DNA of 64,000 nt from Histoplasma ohiense (lineage: Eukaryota > Ascomycota > Eurotiomycetes > Onygenales > Ajellomycetaceae). Made by a program: the position numbers and the translations under genes. Shown in pieces: positions 45,647 through 58,830 of this stretch. The stretch lies in the NCBI GenBank assembly GCA_017607445.1, contig JAEVHH010000003.1, positions 2,046,001-2,110,000 on the forward strand. Direction: 5' to 3'. The notes beneath the pieces were generated by a model, which worked only from the letters and a program-made list of their open reading frames with translations, did not search any database and was not told where the DNA came from. The first letter of the stretch is position 1, and each line of letters begins with the position of its first letter.

Positions 45647-47590
45647 ATTGTCTCTTTTTTTTATAAGAGCTGCTCTCAGCAATTGTATAGATTGCTTGCT
45701 AGTAGATAATTGCATTTCTGTATTGTAAGTTCTGCTTGTTGATAGCAGTATATCGATCATGTCCTCTAGATAGCTTGTATATGCGTTGTTATTGATTTTC
45801 TAATGAGGTGGAATTGGTGGATTCTTTGATTGCTAGAGGTTGCATGCAGAGAAGCAAAAAGAATTTCTTTCTTCTTGAAGATTTCTCTTCTCTTTTAACT
45901 TGATCATCATCAAAGCTTCTTGTCTTCCTGCTGTGATTTTTCATCTCTAAAAAAAAAATTTTTTAATTTTTTATATTGTTGTTCTCTCTCCCTCTCTCTT
46001 TTATTGAAATGGGCTCTCTCAGTTATCTCAATTTTAAGTAAGTTGTTTCTTGGGTGCTTATCACATATTATTGTTGGTGTTCCTTGTCAGTGGTGTTATT
46101 AGTGTGGTCATGTGCGCCACTAGCTCATTTCTGTATAGCATCATTCACTGTTCACTTGTTATATTGCTCTAGATTTAGCTCTAATTATGTGATGCACAAC
46201 AGTTGAATTCCATGTGAATGTTGTGTCTCTAGACTTGAGGATGTTGATTTTTGATGTGTGTTGGAGTCAAATGTCTGAAAGCATTGTGAGGTTTGTGTCT
46301 CTGCAGGAAAATTCTGTAAATCTGTGAGTAATTCTCTTTAATTCTTATTTTCTTTTTCTTTTTCTTCAAATTTGTTTTTGAATAGATAGTAGTGCTCTTA
46401 GCAATGTTGATATACTGATAATGATGCTAGATGCATGATACACCTCTTCTGAGATGCATTATGCATGGGTGAGTGTTTATCTTCATGAGGGTGATAGTTG
46501 AGAAGAATATGATCAGTCACAAAAGTCATCTTTATCATTTAGTTAAATGATTGAACACATCTCATCTGGCAATGCTGTCTGCTCAGAGCAGAGCAGAGAT
46601 GAATGCTCTATGATTTCAGCACTGAGCAATGGCTGAGTCTGCAGAGATGCAGATTTTGAAGGCTGTGATTGTATCTGATTCTTTCAGAGCAGAGATATTA
46701 GAGGAAGAGAAGAGTATGAAGAAGAGGATTTTGAAAGTGATGAGCTTCAGAGACTCTGTAGTAGAGGGGTTGATTGAGAAGAGATTGACAGAGAAGAAGT
46801 TGACTGAAGAGTCAATAAAGAAAATTATGAAGACACTGATGACTGCAGCAGTGTCTATAATACCTGCTTTCTTTGTCAATTTGTTACTGATGTCAGTGGA
46901 GCAGAGGGAGAGGGTGCTCTGAATGGTGAAGAAGTGGAAGAAGAAGATGAAGAGAAATGTCTTTCTTCATCAGATATGCTGAAGAATGAGTAGATTGATG
47001 AGAGAGAAGAGATGTGAGAAGATAAATGTATTGTGAAATAGACATTTGTCTATATCTCTGCATTCAAAATGAATGCCTGTAATATATGAGTACCAGAAGA
47101 AGTATTGGGTGAGGGTGGCAGAGAAAGAGAATGAGAGAAATGATGAGAGAGAGAAAAGAAAGTGAGAGATGAGAGATGTTGAGATGAGAGTGGATGAACT
47201 GAGAGTCTTTAGACTTTTCTTAGAATCTGTTTTCTTTGTTTTTTCTTTGCTTGTATGTTTTTTTATTTTTTGTATTTATTATACTCAAATTGAATTTTTT
47301 TCTTTTTCTCTTTTCTCTGATAAAATCCTTCTAAAAAAATGTATTTGATTGAAGTTTGAGTGAAATTTGTGCTTCTAGTATTTTTAGATTTAAGATTTGC
47401 ACTTCTAGCATTTTTTGACTTGATGTTCACACTTTTGACATTTGAAAGTATGTTGATTTTGTATTTGTCATTCATTTTCTTGTTCAAAGAAGATTTTGAA
47501 TGTCTGAGTATTCAATATGTTTTCTTTCAATTCTTATGTATCACCACTAGAACCTCAATCTGTCCATCTCACAAGATATTTCAGAGATTT
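45647..47590 (+). other. Gypsy2 3' non-pol region with antisense open frame
   Basis: This 1.9-kb stretch has no gypsy domain. On the plus strand, opposite to gypsy2, an ATG at 46629 (MAESAEMQILK) opens a frame of 97 residues to TGA 46922. Beyond that the same frame continues to about 47350 with further stops that are all TGA and no TAA or TAG, giving Lys/Glu/Arg-rich sequence followed by a hydrophobic Phe/Leu-rich stretch. This is what a single longer ORF would look like after CGA/TGG-to-TGA mutation. I do not recognise the product. It could be an antisense retroelement ORF, a captured host fragment, or chance. Confidence 0.45.
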
Positions 47591-50500
47591 GTTTTTTCAT
47601 TGTTGTTTTTCAAGAATTTCTTCAACTTGATATTCTTCTTCATCATTGACAAGTTCCAGTTCTGGTTCTGATAGAGCTCCATTCCTGTGGTTGTATGGCT
47701 TCAATAAAAATATGTGGAATACAGAATGAATGCTTCTATATGAAGATGACAGTTCTAGTTTGTACACTTGTTTTCCAATGGTATCCAGAATCTTGAAGAG
47801 TCCAACATATTTATGATCAAGTTTGTGAACTGAGCACAGCAATTGGAGATTTTTTGCATTGAGCATGATATAGTTGTCTATTTTAAATTGTTAAAGCTTA
47901 TGTTTTGCATTGTAATAGATTTTCTGTGCTTGTTACATCTTTTGTAGGTTCTCAATGAGCTTATAATGTGTTTCCTTGATATGTTTCACACAGCTAGCAG
48001 CATGTATGGTGACCAGTTGTGATGATTTGCTGACATTAATTTTCAAATCAGATTGATATCCCATTAAAGCTTCCGCGGGTGCCATTTCAGTAGAGATATG
48101 TTGAGAGGTATTGTAAACAAACTGCACTAGCAGTAGCCAGCATGCCCAGTCATCTTGATGATAGTTGGTAAAGCATTGAAGATAATGTTTCAAGGTTTGA
48201 TTTTGTTGTTTCATTTGATCATCTGTTTGAGAATGAAAGGCTGTTGAAAGTTTCCAGTGTGCATCTAGCATATAACAAAAGATGGACTAATAATGGCTTG
48301 TAAACAGCAAATCTCAATCAGATATATGGTTTTTGAGTACTCTGTAAATTGTATAGAACTTGGTATAAACAATTTTCACTAGTTCATCAGCAGTAATGTT
48401 TTTGATGCAAGAAATATAGATTGTAAACTTGATATATATATTCACAATCACTAAAATTGCATCATAGATTTGGTGGAGAAATGTAGAGACTGGCAAGCCT
48501 GTAATAAAATTCATAGTAATGGACTCAAAAGAATTTGATGATAAGAGAATTGTACTCAATTCTTCATATTGTCTGTGCTGTTTTGGCTTTACTCTTTGAC
48601 AAGTATCACAAGTAAATATATAATCTTTGACATCTCTGACTAGCTCATGTCAATAGTATTTGTCCTGGATGCTGTCTATAAACTTTTTTATATCAAAATG
48701 ACCCCTCTGTGGATCATCATGGTTTGCACTGATAATTTCATCAATGAGTGTCTTTTGTTGAGGGACATACACATGATCATCAGTATGCAATATATCATTC
48801 TCAGAAATTGTTTATAGCATATTTTCAGTGATAGTCATATTCTTCTCTTTTATCTTCTTTCTTTGCTCAGCAGTAAAAGAATCAATCTTCTGTGCTTTAC
48901 TCAGAAATGAGATGAAGGATTCAGACATTTCTGTATATGCTGAGTCCTCAAGAATAGCTTTATTGACTGCAATTCAGAGCATATATTGCTCAATGCACAA
49001 CAGAGAAGAAGAGTTTATGCAAGAGATAGAAAATGTCAATATATGAAGCACTTTTCACTCATTAAAAGAAGCATTTTGCTCATTAGAGATCTGTGCACAG
49101 ACTACATCAGAAGAAATATTATTTTGAAAAGAAGTATCAGTCTCTCAGTCTAGTCTAACTCCATGTTTCAGCTTCTGTTGCAGAGTAGATAACATAGTTT
49201 GACCATTATAGACCTCACTGTAGTCTGTGCAACAACTGAGCCCATCAGCTGAATTCTTTGATTCAGAGCAGTGCAGTAATACAAAATCATAAGTAGATAA
49301 AGCTTTCACTCATCTGATCTGACATCTGTTCAGTTTCTTAGTCATCATAAAGTACTGCAGATTGGCATGATCAGATCAGACTTGAATTGAATACTGATTT
49401 CTCTTCAGATAATGTCTTCAATTCTTAAATACTGCTACAATAGCCAAGAGTTCTTTATCATAAGTATTATAATATATTTCCACATCAATCAACTTTCTTG
49501 ATCAGAAGGCAACTGAATGTCAGTGCCCATCATTCTGCAACTATGACAGAATAGCAGTGACTGCAAAAGTGAACACATCAGATTCAATCTGAATACACCA
49601 AACTGAGTCAAAATGAGCTAATAGAGGAGCATGTATAAAGCATGATTTGAGCTCATTGAAAGCACTTTGAGCATCTTCTGTTCATATAAAAGTGGCTTTT
49701 CTTTCACCCTTCTTGCTCTCTTTTGTAAGTTCAAATAATGAGGCTGCAATAGAGGAGAAAGACTTAATAAATCACTGATAGAAATTAGCAAAGCTCAAGA
49801 AGAATTGAACCTCTTTAATTGATTTAGATGTAGATCATTCCACAATAGTGGAGACTCTGTCTGACTTCATCTCAACATCATTTGTATCTATAACAAACCT
49901 CAGAAACAAGATCTTGTTCACTTCAAATTCACACTTAGAGAGTTTTGCAAATAGATTTGCATGCTTGAGATGTTCTAGCATCTTAGTAACATGCACTTTA
50001 TATTTCTGCTTTGAATTGGAGAATATGAGAATGTCGTTCAAATAGACAATGCAACATATATCCAACAAATCAGACAAGGCATTGTTAATGTATATTTGGA
50101 ATGTCACTGAAGCATTAGCTAGTTCAAATGGTATAACTATATATTCAAAATGTTCATATCTTGTTCTAAAGACTGTCTTTCAACAGTCTTTTGCTGCTAT
50201 AAGTATGTGATGATAGGCATCTCAAAGGTTCAGCTTAGTGAACACCTTGGCTTTAGAAAGTCTATCAAGTAATTCACTTATTAGAGATAGAGGGTATCAG
50301 TTCTTGATAATGATTTGATTTAATCCTCAATAGTCTACACAAAGACAGAGTTCATCATTTTTTTTGAGAATAAAGAGAATCAGTGCATCAGCTGAGCTAC
50401 TGAATGATTGTATCCACTCTTTATCTAATGCATTTTTTAAATATTCTCTTAGAGCAGCTAACTCAGTTTCAGAGAGATTGTATATCAGTATAAATGAAGA

Positions 50501-51110
50501 TTGTATATCAGACTCAAGATCTATGTGATGTTCTGTCTCTTCTGATCTTTTCATGCTTATAGCAGCTTCTTCTGAGAAGATATGTGTGTATGACATGACA
50601 TAATTGAGTAGATCAGTCAGCAAGTCTGAATATGCAGCTGAGAATACATATGAAGCATGCTTTGAGTCTTTTGAATATTCTGTAGATAATACTACAAACA
50701 TTTCTACTCTAGCTTCTGTGAGAACTTCAGCTAAGACATCTTGTTCAGAAATAATTTGAGGCTGTTGTTCATCTTCAGAGCTTCTAAAGAAGAATTGTTC
50801 ATCTGATCAATCTATAAGAGAATTTGTTTGTCTTAATCAAGGAAATTCTAATACAAGACTGTAGTCCTTCATCTTCATTGCATGAAAGGAATGAGATGTC
50901 TGCTGTGCATTACTCTTGTGATCAGTGACAGTAGTTGCAATGTTATACTCTTCAAAGAAGTGCATTATGCATTCATCAATTGACTTGATCATTTTGATTT
51001 TGTGGTGAGCAGCTTCTAGATTGTGATTCTTTATTCAAAATTCATTGACACAGTTCACTTCTGATTCAGAGTCTACTAGTGCAAGCACTTTTTGCAGACT
51101 CTTAGATGTA
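47591..51110 (-). pseudogene. pol: Gypsy2 pol remnant
   Basis: Protease-like LALVDSESEVN near 51090-51050 (Glu in place of the Gly of DSG). RT follows, with LCLCVDY near 50340, AKVFTKLNLRDAYH near 50230 and YLND at 50033-50044 (first catalytic Asp is Asn). RNase H (QIESDVFTFAVTAIL, YDKELLAIV, SDHANLQYF) lies near 49600-49370. Integrase (CDTCQRVKPKQH near 48600, MNFITGLP near 48510, SQTDDQMKQQNQTLKHYL near 48210, LLVQFVYN near 48120) follows, then a C-terminal region ending YQVEEILEKQQ near 47600, which looks like the start of a chromodomain. It has fewer stops than gypsy1; the longest open pieces are 50701-50327, 50107-49835, 48271-47933 and 47866-47597. Confidence 0.9.
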
Positions 51111-51149
51111 GTGAGTTCCACTGTGACAGTGAAGTTTAAGATGTTTTTG

Positions 51150-52520
51150 CATCAACTTTCCACACTTATGACTGTTATTGTGAGCTGAATGATGCATCTT
51201 AAGTGTTTTTTGAGTTCTTTGAGTTCTTTGTGTTTTTTGTATTGAGTTTCAAGTTGGACTTGGTGTTTTTGGATTCATCTTTGGGTCATTTGAAACATGA
51301 ATCAATGATATGTTCTGATCACTTGCAATAACAGCAATATTTTGATCAGATGAAGTCATTGAACTTTGTAGTGTCATTTCATCTATATTTGTTTTGTGAT
51401 CTATTATCAGCATTATTTCTGTTGTTAAAGCTTTGAGTGGGGTTTTTGAAATTTGACTTCTCTTTAAGCTTTTTCCATCTCTCTGGCAGATTCAATTCTG
51501 TCATTGCAAGTTTATGTAGAGTGACATCATAGCTTAACTCTTCTAATTTGATTGCATATTTGTCAAATTCTCAGTGAATGGAAGGTAGAACTTTCATATA
51601 GAGGTGTGATTTCTGATGGTATTCACTATAAGAATGTCACAGATGCTCTTCAATTGATTGTAAATGTGAAGTAAATTGTTGAACTGTCTGATCTTCTTGT
51701 TGCTCTGTTTTCCAGTACTGTCTATCAGCATCTCAGAAACTTTTATCTGAATTGATGACTTGATATTGCATTCAACTAACAAATTCTTCCCATGGTGACA
51801 AAGTCTGCATATCATATGTATATTGATATCAATGTTGTTGCATCTTGACATTGAAATGAGTAATGGCTTTGATGATCTTTCGATGGTTGTGTTTGTTGTA
51901 GTAATCAAGATCACTGACATGGAAAGCAATAGCAGCTGTAACAAAGTTTTTGAATTCTTTCATGCTTTGATCTCAGAACTTTTTCACATCTCTCTGAAAA
52001 GAATGACTGCTCATGCTGAGATCTTGAAGTTCTAATTGTCAAAGTGGTACCTGACTATGTCTTCTACTGACAGTAGTCACAGTGCTTTTCACTAAGATGT
52101 TGAGTGTTTGTAGTGTGACTTTCAATGATCTGAGAATACTTGTGGCATTATTGTAGTTATCATTCACACTAGTTGCATCTCTACTGTGGTTCAGATGTAC
52201 TTCTAGTGTATTTCAGATGACTGAAATTGTTTCATTCAATTCTTGTAGTAAAGTGTCACACTGCTGTTGAAGTTCTCATAATTCTTTCTCAGTCTGTAAT
52301 TTTTTGATTCTTCTGATTATAGCTATCTTCTTGATCTCAATTGCACTGAGATCTTCAGAAGAGATATTCTCTTCTGAACTATGCTCAGAGTCTGATTTCA
52401 TAAGAGAAGATGATGCTTGTTGCACACTTTCAGTGGCAGAAGTGTGCATTTCACAGTTTTCTTCCATGATGTTTGCTGCTTTGGGTTCAGCAGTAGCATG
52501 AGTACAGCAGATGCTGCAGA
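51150..52520 (-). pseudogene. gag: Gypsy2 gag remnant
   Basis: Gag on the minus strand after the 5' LTR. An acidic Ser/Glu-rich N-terminal part (SDSEHSSEENISSEDLSAIE near 52400-52340) and a Lys/Arg-rich segment (IKKIAIIRRIKKLQTEKEL) come first. A nucleocapsid CCHC knuckle CCYCK.SEHIIDSC sits at about 51303-51342, followed by a Lys/Asn-rich tail. Broken by TGA stops and frame changes. The minus frame at 51944-51594 is probably out of register with gag. Confidence 0.75.
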
Positions 52521-52577
52521 TAGAGGCTATGACTATTACTCAATGAACTGTCTCTTGAAGATTGAGTGATTAGAAAC

Positions 52578-52845
52578 TGTGAGATGTAGTGACAGTGTGA
52601 AGAGTAACAGTAGAAGATAGTTTATAGCATAGCAGAGATAATAGTAATATATTGTAAAGTGTAGTATAGTAGCATAACATAGCATAGTGTAGTTAATCAC
52701 TAAGGAAGAAAAGAAAGAGAAAGAAGATGTGCGAAATACATACATCAATATATATATACATGTAGAAATAGCGGTAGCGAGAGTATAATGGAAAGAGGTA
52801 AGAATAAGCGAAGATAATAAGGAAATAATAAATGAGTGCATTACA
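52578..52845 (-). repeat. Gypsy2 5' LTR
   Basis: 268 bp. It keeps AGCGGTAGCGAGAG and AAGCGAAG near its outer part (52775-52812), CpGs that the 3' LTR inner part has lost (AGTGATAGCAAGAG). TTATT follows at 52846-52850. Confidence 0.94.
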
Positions 52846-55800
52846 TTATTAGTGAAGAGAATATCATCTGACAGATGATCTGCATCAGATAATACTCAGC
52901 TCACACAGCAGAGTGACAGCACAGTCAAACAGTCAAAAAATAGTCTAATCTCAGTATACAGACAACAGATCTAGAGCTCTTCAATCTCATCTTATAAATA
53001 AACTTTGACAGCAGCTCACTGAGTGACTTCTTATACTAGAACATCAACATCAATGACACAACTGATGTTGTGAAAATAATCAGCAGAAAAATCATTCTCT
53101 GCAGATCTTTTGAATAAATACAGTCAGAGCAGCTTTCTGTCACACAGCAGCTCTATAACTTACTTTCAAATAGAGCTGTGAAATGATCTGTATACAGAAG
53201 TCTTACATACATTCTGACATCAAGATTTCTAATCATCTAGTATATAAGTGCTTTGCACTCATAGATCACTGAAATGACACTAATCTGAAACAGTGAAAGA
53301 AGAAGAGGCCTCAGATTATGACATACATATATAAAAATTCAAAGATAAAAACACAGTAACATCAATCTATACAAAACAGAGATCTGCTGTGAATCAGTGT
53401 CAATGACTGCCACATTCTCAATGTGTACAGACAGTCTGAGACAGACACAGTCATGAATTATCTGATCAATTTGAACTCATCAGCTCACTGTCTGATAGAT
53501 GAGGATTTCAATGTATAATATAATGTCTTTGAATCAGAGGCAGTGAATCTGCACTGAGAAGAGAAGCTTATTCAGTGAATCAGTGAATATGAAATGAACT
53601 TTGTGAAAGAGATAGATATTTCAATTCATACAGCAAATTATATAATTAATCTCATCTTCTTCAATATAATCTTTGCTTTCACTTCAGTGTGTCAAGATTT
53701 ACACTGCAGCTCAGATCATTAGTCTATAATCATTTTGCTGTCAACAATATTTCAGACACAGCAAAGCAGTATTCAAATCAAGATCACAGACTCTCAACTG
53801 AAGCTCTTTGCAGATTTTATTAGAGATCTTATAGTGAATATATCTTATTCAGATAAAGTTGAGAATGTAATATAGTTTGATGATCTGACTCAGCACTTCA
53901 TTCAGAATCTTCTGACTGCAGCTCAGACAGTTAACAAATCAGTGTAATAAGAACAAACTACAGCTCTCTGATGAACAGCAGACTGTTAAAAAGCACATCA
54001 AGAGCTCTCCACTCATCGGACAGAGATTATAAAGCATCAGTTCAAAAACACAGTGCACAAGATCAAATGTGTATACTAAAGACAGATGATCAATAAAATC
54101 AGAAATGACAGAGATCTATATCAGATGATAGTATAGTATAAACTGAAACTCAATCTCAGAGTATCTTCTTTAATGATTGAGAATCAGATTATAGAAGAGA
54201 CAGCTGTCAAAGCTGAGATATTTTAATAAATCATTCTGAAATAATACAACTCAGCTGATGATCTGAAGTACAACTCATTGAATGATGAATACTGAAGCAA
54301 CATAAAAAATCTGCTCTAAAATTCTCAGATTGAGATGAAGAAGATAGAGCACAACATCATTGAAGTACAGAGTATCTCTTCAGATATGAATGAAATCACA
54401 GTACAGCTGCTCAAGATATACTGACAGTATATATTTCTCTTTATACAACAGCTATACAATTGCTGTCTTCAACTCTGCCACTTTTCATAAATCTGAAAGC
54501 TGACAGAGATGACAATGATATTCAAAATAGATAAGAGAGATAGAAACTCAATTCACTTCTGAAGATTTATTACTTTTCTCTCAGTAATCTTCAAAGAACT
54601 GAAACACATTGTTGTAAGATGACTGATATACACAGTATTTATTCATAATGTAATCAGTTTGTAGTATGAAAAGATACTGCTCAGACAATCTGCAATAAAT
54701 CTGATAACTGCTTTCACTCATGAGATAAAGACAGTCTTCACACAAAATAAGAAGATATTCATGATCACAATAAATGTGCAGAGTGTCTTTGATGCTGTGT
54801 TGTGCAGACAGCTGCTTCAGCAGATGATACAATAGAAATGATCATACAAACTGCTACAACTCATCAACAGCTTTCTCACTGAATGCAGAGCTCAGATTCA
54901 GCTGAAGAGAATCACTACAGCAGCATATCAGATACAATATAATATATTACAGAGATCTTCTCTGTCATCAATACTGTTTCTTCTGTATCTGATAGAGCTG
55001 CTGTGACAGAATCTGAAATTATACTTTGACTATACAGATGATCTGAACATTTGATGAATTATATACTCATTTGACAACAATGCTATTCTTCTCAGTCATG
55101 ATATACAGAGTATTCTGAAATGAGAAGAGACAAATAAAATGATCTTCACATCAGAAAAATTTAAGATAATTCATCTCATAAGAAAATGATATAATGAAAC
55201 ACTGTCAGTGATTGTGTCAGAGAATCTGATCATACACTCTGTCACTGTTTCAGTTGAATAGAAGTCAGTATTTTGCTGATTGAGTGTACACTTTGACAGA
55301 AAACTCATCTGAAGATTATATATCTCTACTCAGACAAAGAAGACAAGAGCTATGATTCAGTATATTCAAAGTTTAGAGAAAATCAGAAATGAATTCTCAG
55401 CAGATACTCTGTGAAAGATAATCATCATCTATATAATTCTCTCACTGATATATAGCACAGAGATCTGATACAGTGGCTGTACACAGTCAGCAAAACACAC
55501 AGACAGAAGTAGAGAGATCAGCTCTCATCTGAGATGATATATAAAAACAGTTGAGAAGATATTTATTATGACAGTCAGAGAAGTTCTTTCAGTTTTCTGT
55601 ACAATACTCATTGCAACTCTATACTGAGATGCTGAACTTTCATTAGCAATGATAGCTCTGAAGAAGATCAAAATATGTTTCACAATAAGATTTCAGATAT
55701 ATGAATAAAAGACATTTACTGATTTCATAAATAGCTTTCTCAATGATCATATATGAAAGAGAGACTGAAACTTGATAGTATCTGAAGATCAAGATTCAGA

Positions 55801-56900
55801 GGTTGAAGACACTGCTGTCTGCAGTCAATAAATTCACATTTATCATTTCATACTACTCAGAGAGATGCAGAACAGACTTCACAGAGAGTATAGATAAAAA
55901 AAATACTATTCAGATATTCAAAAAATGATGAGAAAATCAATCTTCAACAAATCTATATATTTTCTTGAATGAATCAGAACAGATTCTTGACAACAGCAGA
56001 TGAATAAGCTATAACTTTATAGTTTATCAGAGAAATAAACAGCTGATCAGCTTCTCAGCTGCACTGAGCTTTATATTATATATCTTCAACACTGAGATAG
56101 TTGATGTCTGCTGTGTATTAGAGTATGCAGTGAAGCTTCTACTCTGTATCACAAATGACAGCATCAATTCTTGAATCTGACTCTGTTTTAACAATATCTC
56201 AGTTATCTGAAACATACAGAACAGTGTGACAGTCTTCTCAAACTGAGTCTACAGCCACTATCACAAACTTCTCAGACAACATAATATGAATCTGAAATAA
56301 GTCTCTGAGTATATGAGAATAGAGAGTAATGAGAAAGCAGATTATCTGACTAAATGAGCAGTCTCATCTACTGTAGTTTCAGTCTATAGACTTGAGATCA
56401 TACTCACAGTCAGTGACATTCATATGATGATCAAGCAGCTCAGTCAAAAGACAGAGTAAGAGTGATGAAGCAGAGTCTGTGAAAAACTCTCTGACTGATA
56501 TCAGAGTTGAAGATTCAGCAGATCAACTGTGGAATATCAAATAAAAATCTCTTCAGAGCTTATCATATCACAGTATATTCTTTATCACTGATTTATACTT
56601 TACTTCTCTTATAAGAACTTCTTCTGATATCACAGATATTTTCAGCATACAGATGCAAGACTCATCTATATCTGTGAATATAATAAAAACTCAGAACATT
56701 TGATACTCTGTCAACACTTACAAAGACATTTCTTTCACTGATTCAAAAAATCAGCAGCATAGTCATACAACTGAACAATAACTATTGTCTATCTAGAATC
56801 TCTGATCTCTACAGACTTTGTAGAACTGCTTGACTGTATACAGTTTTATATATAGTACTGCATAAGATAACACAGCTGTTTGAACATATATCATCTGACA
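52846..56900 (+). pseudogene. LINE B copy 4: ORF1 end and ORF2, decayed
   Basis: Resumes LINE B after gypsy2. Endonuclease (CIQKSYIHSDIK near 53185, DEDFNV near 53500, SSDH near 53715), RT (NLITAFTHEIKTVF near 54700, VQSVFDAVL near 54780, YTDD at 55031-55042) and RNase H (SFSAALS near 56050, TEIVDVCCVLEYAVKLLLC near 56090, ESNEKADYLTK near 56310) follow in order, then a Cys-containing end near 56650. The endonuclease Glu is Lys, as in copy 2. Stops are frequent. Minus-strand frames here are antisense shadows. Confidence 0.83.
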
Positions 56901-56939
56901 GCCCCCCACAGCAGTTCCAAGTCTATACAGATGATACAG

Positions 56940-57120
56940 ATAACACAACATTCAGTACAACTGATTTAAACAGTACAATAAATTCAATCAATACAATCAG
57001 TACAATCAGTTCATTCAGTTCAATCAGTACAAACAGTACAATTGATTCAATCAATTCAATCAGTTCAACTGATGTAAATGATTCAATCAGCACAGTTGAT
57101 TCATCTGTTTCAACTAACTA
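56940..57120 (+). repeat. 10-bp minisatellite in LINE B copy 4
   Basis: Reverse complement of the array in copies 2 and 3: AATCAGTACA, AATCAGTTCA, AATTGATTCA units, in the 3' region of the element. Confidence 0.86.
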
Positions 57121-57835
57121 TGATATAATCAGTACAGTCTGTATACTGACTTAGTTGATATATTCTCAGCTGTCAGTATGATATCTATACACACTCTGCT
57201 TTGCTTTTCTTCACTGATTCTAATCTTTATTGATTTAAATATTCTTCTTCTCTTTTCTCACTGCTTTTTCTGTCTCTCTTCATTTCTTTTCTCTTACAAT
57301 CTTTTTCAGTGCTCTCTTCTCCTCTCTCTTCTCAGGCTTGCACTGAGTCATATAACTGCAAGATGTTACAGATGACATAGACTTTTCTTCACTCTTCTCT
57401 TTATTTTTCTTTTCAGAATATTTCTTTTTTTTTTCTCTTTTTCTTTTGTCTATTTTATCTGTTTTTCTTCTATTGTTAGAAGTGCAGACAGTTCTCAGAT
57501 CAACTGAGAGAGTTATCTCTCTCTATTCACTATAAAATCTTTCAGACACAGCAGTGACAGTTCTCTCAGAAATCTCACTATAGCTTTATCATGAATAATC
57601 ATATATCAGATTAGAAGTGAATGCACAGCTCAGAAAAATCCTTTTCAATGAACTGAATCTTCTCAAGAATTGCTATCTGAATTCTGTTTTCTCTCTCTCT
57701 GTGTACATAGAAATCTCTTCAGTGTAGCACATCTTTATATTCTTTGAGAGGCTTCTGAAACACAGACACTGTCTGTGTTTTCTCTGAAATGTTAAATCAA
57801 TACAAATAAATAAATAAACAAACTACTAATGAATG

Positions 57836-58365
57836 CTAATCTGTCATATCTTTGATCATCTGAGATTCAATTCAGAGCACAAGATTTCAATTCAATGCAA
57901 TAATTGACAAACAGTTAGCATCTTTACTAAGGAAGATTCTTTCATCACAATCAAATTATGCCACAGAATGAAAGGAGTTCAACATTCTCATATATCTTCT
58001 TTATCTATTTCTTTTCATTTTATTAATCATCATGTCTTCTTCATTATTTTCTATTCTAATAATTTATCCAGCTTCATTACTGATGTTATTCTGCTGAAGA
58101 GGGTATGTGAGAAATGATTTATCATATCAAGCATTGTGAGAAGTGATCTATCATATCAAGCAAGAATCTTCTTCTATCTCAATTTCAGAAACTGAATCAA
58201 TGCTCCAATGTATATCAGCACTGTCTCCATCATATGTTCAAGCATTCTCTTTCTTATAAATACTACCTGATTATCATGTAATTATTGGAGTTAAAATAAT
58301 CAATTCAATTTACTTATTCGATATTCAGTAATTGGGTCAATATTCGGACTTTATCCAGTTCCGAC
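57836..58365. other. AT-rich stretch, no gene recognised
   Basis: It lies between the LINE B tail and LTR pieces. It contains a short direct repeat (AGTGATCTATCATATCAAGC near 58141 and a similar block near 58115). CpG begins to reappear after 58,317 (ATTCGATATTC, TTCGGACT, CCGACAT). No coding signal was seen. Confidence 0.5.
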
Positions 58366-58470
58366 ATATATACATATAGAAATAGTGGTAGTGAGAATAT
58401 AATGGAAAGAGGTAATAATAAATGAAGGGAATACAAAGGAAATAATAAATGAATAAATGAGTGCGTTACA
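58366..58470 (-). repeat. Gypsy2 LTR end fragment
   Basis: 105 bp matching the last part of the gypsy2 LTR as read on the plus strand (ATATATACATATAGAAATAG to GAGTGCGTTACA). It keeps the CpG in GTGCGTTACA, which reads GTGCATTACA in the full copy. Confidence 0.82.
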
Positions 58471-58830
58471 TAATAGCTGGTATATGCAGATTCAGAATAT
58501 GCTGATAAATTGACTATCTCTATCTAATATAATGAATGAAAGCAGATCATGCATACAATAGAATGAGCTTTTGACAAAGACATTCATAACTACTTCAGTG
58601 ATCATCTTGTCACAGAGCTGCAGTATCACACTCTTGCTGAGTCTGTTGAAAATGATTATTAAAATATTTATAGAACCTTCACTCTCAGATAAAAAAAATG
58701 CAAAGTTGATTGCTATATCACATCTGATCTGCTCAGAAACAGGCAGAGGTTTCAGCATTTCTTTTCATCACTCATATCATGCTGTTACTGAGCCACAGCA
58801 ATCACAGTTATATATAAATGTAAGAGATAA
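58471..58830 (-). mobile_element. Gypsy1-like integrase fragment
   Basis: Minus-strand integrase core fragment with an open stretch 58758-58492: CDIAINFAFFLSESEGS, VILQLCDKMITEV, FVKSSFYCMHDL, ILDRDSQFIS. It is clearly related to gypsy1 integrase (11230-11580) but diverged, so it may be a separate subfamily. It is the last recognisable repeat before the GC-balanced region. Confidence 0.85.

Larger units (their letters stand above)
45379..52845 (-). mobile_element. Gypsy2, complete Ty3/gypsy element (7467 bp)
   Basis: Minus-strand LTR retrotransposon. LTRs 45379-45646 and 52578-52845 are both 268 bp, ends TGTAATGCAC and CTCACA, with TTATT duplications at 45374-45378 and 52846-52850. A purine tract lies next to the 3' LTR (complement of about 45650-45662). 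It has gag and pol plus an unusually long 1.9-kb stretch between pol and the 3' LTR. It is inserted in LINE B ORF1, so it is younger than that LINE B copy. It is less mutated than gypsy1 (a CCGCGGG survives near 48073). Confidence 0.95.
43686..57835 (+). mobile_element. LINE B copy 4, split by gypsy2
   Basis: Plus-strand LINE B: leader and ORF1 at 43686-45378, then gypsy2 (45379-52845), then the rest of ORF1, ORF2, minisatellite and 3' tail (52846-57835, ending in AAATAAATAAATAAAC). Excluding gypsy2 it is about 6.7 kb, like copy 2. The uninterrupted copy 2 shows the pre-insertion sequence around the split (GAGCTTCATCAGTGAAG). Confidence 0.87.

Noticed and set aside
54581..54832. Minus-strand 83-residue frame in LINE B copy 4
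   Set aside because: It is antisense to the RT domain, whose plus-strand reading shows the RT blocks and YTDD in the right order.
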